Assembly (NCBI RefSeq): GCF_000986865.1 | Contig: NZ_LAVS01000089.1 | Coordinates: 1 to 64,000, forward strand | Length of the DNA stretch: 64,000 bases | Direction of reading: 5' to 3' | Source: Rheinheimera mesophila | Lineage (GTDB): Bacteria; Pseudomonadota; Gammaproteobacteria; Enterobacterales; Alteromonadaceae | In this document: piece after piece, positions 56,868-64,000 of the stretch | How positions within the stretch are numbered: the stretch's first letter is position 1 | Layout of the letters: every line of letters begins with the position of its first letter | Notes under the pieces: model-generated | Database searches by the model: none | What the model was told of the DNA's origin: nothing | Seen by the model: the letters and a program-made list of their open reading frames with translations, nothing else | Program-made: the position numbers and the translations under genes

Positions 56868-56990
56868 ATTGGACGATCTATCAGCCAGAATGGCTCTTAA
56901 AGTTGGTATGAAAGGAACATCAGCAGTTGGCTGATAAATAGCAACCACAAGAGTGGAAACATGGCTATGATTTCTTCAGCACTCAATTTG

Positions 56991-58031
56991 CTATAAAGAT
57001 CTAAGCACAACTGAAATTGGCCGATGGTCACTAGTTATTCTTTTTACAGTAGCTCCAGCATTAGCTCTATCAAATGCCAAGTGTTCCACCATTCCTGCAC
57101 CGGAATTAACTTGTAACGGAAAAGCTCCATTGACCAATGCTTGGCTCATCAATATATGGTCTATGAGTAACGGGTTGTCTTTTGCTCGTTTACCTGTGAT
57201 GGGGTCGTCATACTTGGCAGACCATCTTAACTCGGCAGGGAAATCAAATAACGCGTGATTAAAAAATCTATCAGATTGCATCACATTTCCCTGTAGATTA
57301 CTGATCAGGTCAAAAAACATGTAATTTTGCTCAAAGAAGTCTTGCCCTACGCCGTCGTTGGCATCTCCGAGAATAATAATGGCTGGTGAACGAGTCTGAT
57401 TAAAACGAGCATCAACATAGGCTCTGATGTTTCTAGCCTCTGTAGCTAGCTTGACTCGGGCTATAAGCGCTTCGTCAACATACGCCCCGGATAGGACTTT
57501 TCCTTCTTTGTCATCCCAGACTTGTTCCCTGTTAATTTTGGACTTCATGTGTTGGCCAATAATTTCCAGCTCTTTTCCTTGCTCGTACTCAAAAATTAAG
57601 ACTTGAGGGTGCCGGTAGTGACTGTGACGTTGTTCTTGCTTTTGTCCCCAGTAGTAAACTGGCCAATCCTTATGCCCGACAAATGATTGCCAAACACTTG
57701 GCTCTTGCAACCTGCATTTACCAATCCATTCGGTTTTTACCAGAAACCAAATCCATTGGCTTCCGCTGGTTTCATAGCGCTTATGTTTGTTAGATGCGTC
57801 GCCATCACCACTCAAAAGCACGGGCTGCCACTTTCCGTTTAGCACATCACGGCAAAAATTGGTGATATCAATCTCACTAGATGGCCCCTCTAACATGCAC
57901 AATATGTCGGGATTTATATCTGTTATCGTATTCGCTACACGCTGACGCCTATCTTCCAGAAGCTCGCTGATATCTGAACCAATTAACCGGGCGCTATGTT
58001 CAACGTTCCAACTGGTAATTTTTAGCTGCAT
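56991..58031 (-). CDS. Endonuclease/exonuclease/phosphatase (EEP) family protein
   Basis: The ATG at 58031 (MQLKITSWNVEHSAR) has AAGGA upstream; an upstream in-frame start is not preferred. 346 residues. EEP motifs in order: S-W-N-V-E-H, C-M-L-E-G, G-Q-H-M-K-S-K, L-G-D-A-N-D, I-D-H-I-L-M-S and S-D-H-R-P-I. These keep the metal and catalytic residues of the DNase I/APE1 fold. Substrate could be DNA, RNA or a phosphoester; no secretion signal. Last gene before the Tn7-like element, reading away from it. Confidence 0.82.
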   Translation of the reverse strand: MQLKITSWNVEHSARLIGSDISELLEDRRQRVANTITDINPDILCMLEGPSSEIDITNFCRDVLNGKWQPVLLSGDGDASNKHKRYETSGSQWIWFLVKTEWIGKCRLQEPSVWQSFVGHKDWPVYYWGQKQEQRHSHYRHPQVLIFEYEQGKELEIIGQHMKSKINREQVWDDKEGKVLSGAYVDEALIARVKLATEARNIRAYVDARFNQTRSPAIIILGDANDGVGQDFFEQNYMFFDLISNLQGNVMQSDRFFNHALFDFPAELRWSAKYDDPITGKRAKDNPLLIDHILMSQALVNGAFPLQVNSGAGMVEHLAFDRANAGATVKRITSDHRPISVVLRSL

Positions 58032-58540
58032 AAGTTTGTCCTTAATATTGAGTATGGTTAACTTGTCGATCATCTGTCGACTTAAAAACCTCAATGCAGC
58101 AACTACGACTTATGATGCACATACAATAACCCTAGCAAGGGTGCTCAATAAAACAACAACCTTATTAACAATCCTTGTTAGACAAGACCTATAATCGGAC
58201 CTCTAGCTGGCAGTTTGAGGTAAAAATCGCCGTTCTGGATCAAATGGGATCCTTTCGCGAAAGTTTTTCGCGCCACTGAATATAATATTTTTGAATTTTA
58301 AATTTATTTATCATTCCATTTTGATATATAAATTATTATTTAAATTAATAAATATCAAAAAACACTTCTCGAATTTTCAGCACTTTATCTTTTTCGAAAT
58401 TACCGCTCCCCTCTGAAAAATTTAATTTAATAAATATTAAATACCATAAATATCAATCAGTTATTAGTTTTCTCGAATGGCGAAGATCAATTCTTGGATC
58501 TAGGATCGTTTTCTGTTTTTAATCACATGAGAAACGAAAC
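58032..58540. other. AT-rich probable transposon end region
   Basis: Very AT-rich from about 58270 to 58480, with recurring TCGAA-centred motifs at about 58373 (CTTCTCGAATTTT), 58394 (TTTTTCGAAATTA) and 58474 (TTTTCTCGAATGG), which could be TnsB-binding repeats. TTTCGCGAAAG at 58251 is another palindrome. The exact terminus and target duplication could not be fixed without the opposite end. Confidence 0.4.
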
Positions 58541-58690
58541 ATGATTAGTTTTATTGATATTTCTAAAAAGATTGTTTTTGACTGCTTAGTGCAGTCTTTA
58601 AGCATTCTGCAAAATGCGAAAAATTCACAATTAACAGAACAGCTCAAAACTGAGTCGGCCAATCGTGCGGCTCGCGGGTGGGGGTGTTGA
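58541..58690 (+). CDS. Small ORF directly upstream of tnsA
   Basis: 49 codons starting MISFIDISKKIVFDC and ending with R-G-W-G-C; the stop lies one base before the tnsA ATG. GAGAAACGAAAC precedes the ATG, a weak ribosome site. If translated it would couple to tnsA. No family recognised; it may be a leader peptide or a chance frame. Confidence 0.3.
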   Translation: MISFIDISKKIVFDCLVQSLSILQNAKNSQLTEQLKTESANRAARGWGC

Positions 58691-58691
58691 G

Positions 58692-59318
58692 ATGGAACTC
58701 AATCGCAAAATCAACAAAGCAAATACGCATCGAATTGCTGTCAGCAGCTACTCACACAAAAATCGCAGCATGCAAACTCAAGAATCGTTGCATGAAGTAA
58801 ATATTTGTACTGCGCTTGAATTTAATAAGCACATCAAACGTTACATCACGCAACCGATGACGTTTATGAATACAGCTGCCGAACCCGGCTGGCGGCAGTA
58901 CACGCCAGATTTATTGCTCGAGTACGAAGATGGAATGCTCGAGTTTGGCGAAATAAAGCTGTTCTCAGTCAGTCAAAAAGAAAGCTTTCAATCGAAATTT
59001 GAACGGCATAAGCGCATCGTAAAGGAGCGCACGGGAAAAAATTTGGTCATTTTCACCGAGGAAAATCTGCCCGATCAACAACTTATTCAATTCAAACAAT
59101 TAAAACCATTTTTAACTATTCAACTCGCCCCTGAAATTAATTCTCAAATCGTTGATTTATTGAAAAATAAGCAACTTTCGGTTCGTGAAGTCGAGTCGTT
59201 TGTATTAGCGCGAGGTGAGCATTCACAGTACGTCATGGCACTTATTGCTCATAACTTTATCAAGACGGTTGATTTGACGATTGTTACACGAGACTCTCTA
59301 GTGGAGTTAAGCGCATGA
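58692..59318 (+). CDS. tnsA: TnsA-like transposon endonuclease
   Basis: The ATG at 58692 has GGGGGTG upstream and is preferred to GTG 58665. 208 residues, shorter than Tn7 TnsA (273), lacking much of the C-terminal domain. E43 in A-L-E-F, D73 in Y-T-P-D-L-L-L-E-Y, and E87-I-K89 form the PD-(D/E)xK site. In Tn7, TnsA nicks the 5' ends for cut-and-paste transposition with TnsB. It overlaps tnsB by 4 bases. Confidence 0.82.
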   Translation: MELNRKINKANTHRIAVSSYSHKNRSMQTQESLHEVNICTALEFNKHIKRYITQPMTFMNTAAEPGWRQYTPDLLLEYEDGMLEFGEIKLFSVSQKESFQSKFERHKRIVKERTGKNLVIFTEENLPDQQLIQFKQLKPFLTIQLAPEINSQIVDLLKNKQLSVREVESFVLARGEHSQYVMALIAHNFIKTVDLTIVTRDSLVELSA

Positions 59319-61300
59319 ATAACATGAAATTAAAGCCTCAGCTGAGCAAGTACAATAAGTCATTCATTTTCAAAAAAGGTCAATGGGCGATGCTAAGCGG
59401 AGAGCTGGTTCAAATTCGCACAGCTGAACCTGATTTTTTTGTTTTGCAGAGTAAAAATAACTCGCAGACGCAGATGTATACGACCGATGCACTGTATGAC
59501 TTGTATATGCAAGGTGCATTCTCTCCCGCTGAAGCTGCTGAGAAACCGATCACATTCAGGCCACTGAATTCAGAAAGGGACTTATTCGAAGCAGAAAGAC
59601 GCTTGGCTTATATTCATGATTTACAAGCAAGGGACAATCCGGGCTCTGAAAAAACGTGGGCAAAAACTGTTGCTTACGTCAGTCGCAGAATTGGCGACCC
59701 GGAGCCACCGCACCCGAAGCAAGTCTATCGTTGGCTGAAGGCGTGGCAAGACTCAAATCACAACGTTCATCGACTGCTTAAAAAAGTGCAGCTCAGAGCA
59801 AAACCCACCTTGGATCAACAGCTCGATTTAGCGCTCGAAGTAATCGATGATGAATATCTAGTCCCACATGGCGAAATCAAACAACACGTCTACCAGAGCT
59901 TTTGTGAACGATTTGCTCAAAGTGGACTGAGTGGCAAGGCAATGTCGCGCAGCTATTTCTATGAAATTATTGATTCGCTTGACCCACTAGAGGTTTGCCT
60001 AGCACAGAAGGGGAAGAAAGCAGCGCTGGCTAAATTCCGAGCCAGTGATGAAAAAATAGTCGTTGAACATGTGATGAAGCGTGTCGAGATGGATGGCGTC
60101 CATTTAAATTTAGGGTTGATTGATGATGATACGGGCGAGTTTCTTGGCAAAGTTATCGTATTTTTCGCGATCGACGTTTACACGAGATACATACTTGGCT
60201 ATTCGCTGATCTATGGTATATCGCCCGGTGAGACCTCTCAGGCTGTTTTCGAGCTAATTAGTTCGATGATTGCACCGAAAGTCCGCAATGGGAATTATCG
60301 ACATGAGTGGCATGGCTTGGGCAAACCTTGGGAAATTCATTGCGATAATGGCCATGCATTTACCGCTGTGACTACTCGTCGGCTGTTGGCGCATTTGGGC
60401 ATTACTCAGCATCAAAGCGAAACAGGCAAAGGCCAGAGACGTCCGTTTATTGAACGATTTAATCGCACATTCCGCAATCAACTATGCAAAAAAATCCCCG
60501 GCTACCTTGGCAAACGGGTTGATAACGAAACATTTGATAAAACAATAGAGCAGTCAGCGCAACTTACTGTCAGTGAATTCAAAGCGTACATAGAAGAGTA
60601 TATTGTTGACGTTTATCATCAAAGGGCACACAAGGGCCTTGATGGAATGACGCCGCAGCAGGCGGTTGAACAAGCTCTTGAAACCTTTATCCCTAGAGAA
60701 GCTGTTGACGTTAAAACACTGAGTTTCATGAGTGGTGTTACAAAAACTGGAACGGTGCAGGCAACACATGGAATTCAGATTAAAAATCAAAACTTTAACT
60801 CAAAAGAGCTTCGCGAACTTCGTTTTAAAACGATGGGTTCGAGCAACAAAAGCCCAAAACTTGATTTCATTTTCAACCACAAAGACATCTCTCAAATAGC
60901 TGTTCTCATCCCACAATCTATGGAGATTTTACTGGTCCCAAACCGGGACAAAACCATTCCTCCGGGCACTTCTCTCGCTGACTTTGCGCTAAGCAAAGTG
61001 TCGAAAAAGCTAGACAATCGCAATCAGCCGCAGCCAGTTTTTAGTTCGAAACATAAACAGCATAAGCCCAAAGCTACGCCGAAATCTCGTAAAAAGTCGT
61101 CCGATTCAAAGTCAACGCAAAGCACTCAGCAACAGACGTTCACAGACGAACAATTGCTTGCACAGCTTGATAGTGGAGCGATGAGAATTGCGCAAAACAC
61201 CGCTCATTACACTGAAAAAGCACCTTCAGAAGCATATACATCAGTTTCTGTAACACCGACAACCCATGGCCAAGGCCGCCGACGCTCGGAGGTGAACTGA
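59315..61300 (+). CDS. tnsB: TnsB/TniA-family DDE transposase
   Basis: 661 residues. N-terminal DNA-binding region, then a retroviral-integrase-like core with D260 (M-D-G-V-H-L-N), D344 (I-H-C-D-N-G-H) and E380 (P-F-I-E-R-F-N-R), giving the D,D(35)E spacing. After it comes the Mu-transposase-type beta domain; the last 90 residues are basic and Ser/Gln-rich, the region that contacts TnsC in relatives. It binds the element ends and joins the 3' ends to target. Overlaps tnsA by 4 bases and tnsC by 1. Confidence 0.93.
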   Translation: MNNMKLKPQLSKYNKSFIFKKGQWAMLSGELVQIRTAEPDFFVLQSKNNSQTQMYTTDALYDLYMQGAFSPAEAAEKPITFRPLNSERDLFEAERRLAYIHDLQARDNPGSEKTWAKTVAYVSRRIGDPEPPHPKQVYRWLKAWQDSNHNVHRLLKKVQLRAKPTLDQQLDLALEVIDDEYLVPHGEIKQHVYQSFCERFAQSGLSGKAMSRSYFYEIIDSLDPLEVCLAQKGKKAALAKFRASDEKIVVEHVMKRVEMDGVHLNLGLIDDDTGEFLGKVIVFFAIDVYTRYILGYSLIYGISPGETSQAVFELISSMIAPKVRNGNYRHEWHGLGKPWEIHCDNGHAFTAVTTRRLLAHLGITQHQSETGKGQRRPFIERFNRTFRNQLCKKIPGYLGKRVDNETFDKTIEQSAQLTVSEFKAYIEEYIVDVYHQRAHKGLDGMTPQQAVEQALETFIPREAVDVKTLSFMSGVTKTGTVQATHGIQIKNQNFNSKELRELRFKTMGSSNKSPKLDFIFNHKDISQIAVLIPQSMEILLVPNRDKTIPPGTSLADFALSKVSKKLDNRNQPQPVFSSKHKQHKPKATPKSRKKSSDSKSTQSTQQQTFTDEQLLAQLDSGAMRIAQNTAHYTEKAPSEAYTSVSVTPTTHGQGRRRSEVN

Positions 61301-62265
61301 TGTCGTTACAAACACATTCTGACAAAAAATTTGGCGACTACGTGGTCAGTTATCCAGCTTACAAGGCTGCGAACGACGTACTAGAGCACTATTTCACAAC
61401 AGAAAGTAGTAAACCACGGGCGGTGCTCGTGCATGGTCCATCCGGCGTTGGGAAAAGCTTTATTATCAAAAAGTTGATGGAGGCTCACAAAGCGGTAGAC
61501 TCGCTTGAACTGACAACCGCGCCTATCGTTTTTGTTGAAACTCCGGCGGAAAATACAATGAACGGCTTGCTACAAAGTTTGCTAAAAGCACTCGGCGATC
61601 CGGCACCGGAAACGGGATTAGTTACCAACAAAAGACATCGCTTTTCTGTGTTATTAGCCAAGCTAAAAACTAAATTGGTTGTCATTGACGAGGCGCAAGA
61701 TTTAATTCCCAAGTCAGGCGCTGACGCGAAGTCTAATAACATTAAGTTATTGAAAAATATAATGAATGTTACAAACGTACCATTCACTCTAGTTGGAACG
61801 TCGAATTTATTAGAAATTCTAGGTATTGACGATCAAATCAAAACTCGCGTCAAAGACATTGTGAAACTTTCATATTTCAATTGCTTCAATCCGGACCAAG
61901 CGCTCGACTTTGCAGACTATTTAAGTTCTTTGCTATTAACTTATCCGCGCAAAGTCGAGGGCTTTGATTTTTGTCATGAAAACTCCCAAGGCGAATTAGT
62001 TTTAAATGCAGATATCTGCGATTTGATCCGACTTGCGCTAGCCAGCGATGGCTGCCAACGACGTATTCACGATTTGCTTCAACGCGTTGCCGATCATACA
62101 TCGCCAGACGAAGTCATCACTCGTCAACATTTCGAAAAATACTGGAATTTAGCGGATTTGCTATCAAAACGGCTCGATTTCAACCCTTTCTCTAAAACTG
62201 TCGGTTTTGAACAAGTCGCAAAAGAAGCGCAACTAAGGGGGCTTTATGACAGAGATAATTTCTGA
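61300..62265 (+). CDS. tnsC: TnsC/TniB-family AAA ATPase
   Basis: 321 residues. Walker A G-P-S-G-V-G-K-S at about 46-53, Walker B V-V-I-D-E-A-Q-D near 130, sensor F-T-L-V-G-T-S-N near 165. GGAGGTG seven bases before the ATG is a strong ribosome site. TnsC filaments link target selectors (TniQ/TnsD) to the TnsAB transposase and confer target immunity. It overlaps tnsB by one base and tniQ by 20 bases. Confidence 0.93.
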   Translation: MSLQTHSDKKFGDYVVSYPAYKAANDVLEHYFTTESSKPRAVLVHGPSGVGKSFIIKKLMEAHKAVDSLELTTAPIVFVETPAENTMNGLLQSLLKALGDPAPETGLVTNKRHRFSVLLAKLKTKLVVIDEAQDLIPKSGADAKSNNIKLLKNIMNVTNVPFTLVGTSNLLEILGIDDQIKTRVKDIVKLSYFNCFNPDQALDFADYLSSLLLTYPRKVEGFDFCHENSQGELVLNADICDLIRLALASDGCQRRIHDLLQRVADHTSPDEVITRQHFEKYWNLADLLSKRLDFNPFSKTVGFEQVAKEAQLRGLYDRDNF

Positions 62266-63064
62266 ACTGCCTGTGCGCCCACGGCCGACATCTAACGAAT
62301 CACTACTTGGCTATGTGCTGCGAGTCATGCATGCGAATGGATATGTCGGTCAGAGTTCAGTCAAAACGATTTTTAAAATTGCTGTGGCACAACTGGGTAA
62401 TCAATCGGTGAATTCGATTCACTTCCCTGCGCTGCAAAAAACAATGCAAAAAAGGCTGCGTTTAGCTGATGATGATATTCAACGCTGCTTCAAAAACGAG
62501 TGGGATGGACTGTACAACGGAAGTCGAGTCGTAGCGGATTACTCCATTAGGAAGCCACGCGTCTGTCTCGCTTGCCTTGCCGAACATCAACAAGTGGATC
62601 GCAAATGGCGCTTTGCTCACATCACGCATTGCCACATTCACAAGCAGCCACTTTTTACATGCTGCCCTCAATGTAATTTCGCATTCAAATGGTCTCCCGA
62701 GCTCCTCGAAAAATGTCCAAAGTGTGAGCTAGTGTGGAGCAAAGAACTGATTGAATCGCAACCACCTCCACCTTGGTTGCAGTATGAAAAAAGCTTAAAA
62801 CCCGCGCTTCGTAAGCGTTTCATAGAAGACTTGTATGAAATGGCCGCAGTCGCTATGCGATTCTATGATATGCAGCTCACGCGTTTCAGAAGCATGCCTC
62901 AAGATATTTGGGATTTTCATGGCTTGTTTGATTTTAGTTTTCGATTACTCGTTGACGCAGATTTTCGAGAAAATCAGCTGATAAATCGCATTAATTTTTG
63001 GCGCATCAATGGCGATTTCAAAGTTCTGAACGAGAGAAGTTTACAGCTCTTAAATCGTCAATAG
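62246..63064 (+). CDS. tniQ: TniQ/TnsD target-selection protein, N-terminal part up to an in-frame TAG
   Basis: 272 residues to the TAG at 63062-63064. Starts V-R-P-R-P-T-S-N-E-S-L-L-G-Y-V-L-R, the TniQ signature, with C107-x2-C110, C-H-I-H near 130, C-C-P-Q-C near 140 and C-P-K-C near 158 forming zinc fingers. AAGGGGG precedes the ATG. TniQ alone or as part of TnsD brings the element to its target. The reading frame continues without another stop to 63961, so the full protein probably was about 570 residues, the TnsD size class. See the next entry. Confidence 0.88.
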   Translation: MTEIISELPVRPRPTSNESLLGYVLRVMHANGYVGQSSVKTIFKIAVAQLGNQSVNSIHFPALQKTMQKRLRLADDDIQRCFKNEWDGLYNGSRVVADYSIRKPRVCLACLAEHQQVDRKWRFAHITHCHIHKQPLFTCCPQCNFAFKWSPELLEKCPKCELVWSKELIESQPPPPWLQYEKSLKPALRKRFIEDLYEMAAVAMRFYDMQLTRFRSMPQDIWDFHGLFDFSFRLLVDADFRENQLINRINFWRINGDFKVLNERSLQLLNRQ

Positions 63065-63964
63065 CCTGCCCTTCGGCGACTGCCGAAAGGATGGCCGTTA
63101 AAAGCCAATGTCAAAGAAAGCATTGATGGATTTCAAACTTCGCACATCTCATCAACTCGCAAATCGGTCGAAAAATCAAAGTTAAACTGGCATTTTCAGC
63201 TTGAAATTGCTGAAACAGCACGCTTGCTTTCAATCAACACGACTGATGTTTCAGCGCTCGCAAAACGGGGATTTTTTAAACTACACGCATATCAGGGAAC
63301 AGATTCATATCGACTCACAAATGTCCGGGACATCGATACGTTTTTGCACAATTTAATGAATAAATTACACAAGGTTGAGTGTGGGCCGGAACTCGTCACC
63401 GTTTCTGACTTAGCATCAACATTGTCTCGATTAAAGTGGAGTGTCGCTGACATCATCAACTTAATATTCAGCAATGTTTTTGCAGGATTTGTCGCTGATG
63501 ATTTTGACGGGGTAACGATAACGTCGATTTTCGTCCATCGAGAAAAAGTAATTAACGAGTTAGAACAGCAATTTCTCAACTCGTTATCTCACTCAATTCA
63601 CAAAATACCGCTACAGAATTACTACTGTGTCTCTGACCAACAGTTTGAAAAATTGAATAAATTTTACTTTCGTGAACTCGAGGACCATCACTGCGGTAAT
63701 GCGTGTATCGATGTTCAAGCTGTAAAGCGCTTCGAAGAGCAGTTTTTGTTGCTAAACCGCTGGTGTTATCTGCGAGATTTCAGCATCAGTGAAGCTGTTA
63801 AAAAACTCAGCAAGCTTCGAATTGAGCCGAATTTAAGTTCAAGCATCACGAAAAATGTGCATGTTTATCAAAAAAGTGAATATCTGAGTGCCGCTCTTGC
63901 CGAGCTGATTCGAGAGCGCAATGCAATATCCATTTCAGACTGTGATTCTTCGCCCCAAATTTAG
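63065..63964 (+). pseudogene. C-terminal part of tniQ/tnsD behind an in-frame amber codon
   Basis: This is the same frame as tniQ, open for 299 codons after the TAG. Before the first usable start (TTG 63224) there are 53 codons of coding quality (W-P-L-K-A-N-V-K-E-S-I-D-G-F, then W-H-F-Q-L-E-I) without ATG or GTG. E-T-A-R-L-L-S-I-N-T-T-D-V-S-A-L-A-K-R-G looks like a helix-turn-helix, as expected in a TnsD DNA-binding C-terminus. Whether the product is one readthrough protein, two proteins or a nonsense mutant cannot be decided here. The stop is TAG at 63962-63964. Confidence 0.7.
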
Positions 63965-64000
63965 TCCGCCTTGTAAAAATAATTCCCTTCAAAATATTGG

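Noticed and set aside
58176-58200. Tn7-like terminus beginning TGTTAGAC
   Set aside because: Only a TGT start and a GTTAGAC string support it; no repeat or opposite end can be compared.
63224-63964. Independent gene starting at TTG 63224
   Set aside because: The same frame is open and protein-like for 53 codons upstream to the tniQ TAG, with no ribosome site at the TTG, so it is better seen as the continuation of tniQ.
1-64000. tRNA or rRNA genes and phage integrase as island boundary marks
   Set aside because: None found on reading either strand.

Overview
The window looks like a chromosome segment of a free-living, flagellated gammaproteobacterium. The basis is the gene content: PriA, a short FtsN, HslVU, RraA, a complete hut pathway, two chemoreceptors and two GGDEF/EAL proteins. 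The style of the proteins and of the structured intergenic repeats resembles Alteromonadales and relatives such as Rheinheimera. That placement is inference from family resemblance; no marker rRNA or tRNA gene is present.

Positions 1-38 kb are ordinary, densely packed core chromosome. In order: a partial winged-helix/STAND ATPase regulator running off the left edge; rpmE; priA; ftsN; the heat-shock protease operon hslVU with a DUF971 gene; a solute-binding protein and a chemoreceptor; a PAP2 phosphatase; two GGDEF/EAL proteins with degenerate GGDEF motifs; rraA with an arginase-family gene (probable hutG); hutI divergent from hutC-hutU-hutH with a palindromic operator between them; a second chemoreceptor; a membrane-anchored nuclease-fold protein; a frameshifted fabY/yiiD-like gene; a spermidine-synthase-like gene; an apbE-yihY-pip-dtd operon; an S9 peptidase; fpr; a periplasmic protein; MAPEG plus ABC exporter; and a PadR plus membrane-protein pair. 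With hutG included, the four histidine degradation steps (HutH, HutU, HutI, HutG) are all encoded.

Positions 38-58 kb are accessory DNA: genes in mixed orientation, wider and more AT-rich spacers, and mostly uncharacterised proteins. Several spacers contain imperfect hairpins with the layout of integron attC sites (5' AACAA, 3' GTTA-type core, bulged stem). Four lie in the same orientation between 48.2 and 51.05 kb, each behind a gene, and two more in the opposite orientation follow the two minus-strand genes at 41.7-43.7 kb. No integron integrase is in view, so this resembles a cluster of attC sites lacking an integrase. The cargo is rich in likely conflict genes: four proteins with a HEPN-type R-x4-H motif, a TIR-like protein, an HNH nuclease, a zinc metallopeptidase, a 1631-residue GHKL-ATPase/DUF3883 protein and an EEP-family nuclease. 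A secreted protein with seven 31-residue cysteine-containing repeats sits at the left edge.

Positions 58.5-64 kb hold the transposition operon of a Tn7-like element: tnsA, tnsB, tnsC and tniQ/tnsD, overlapping and co-directional. Its interior probably continues beyond the right edge of the window. The tniQ reading frame is interrupted by a single in-frame TAG, after which the same frame stays open for about 300 more codons. This is the clearest unexplained signal in the window, together with the attC cluster.
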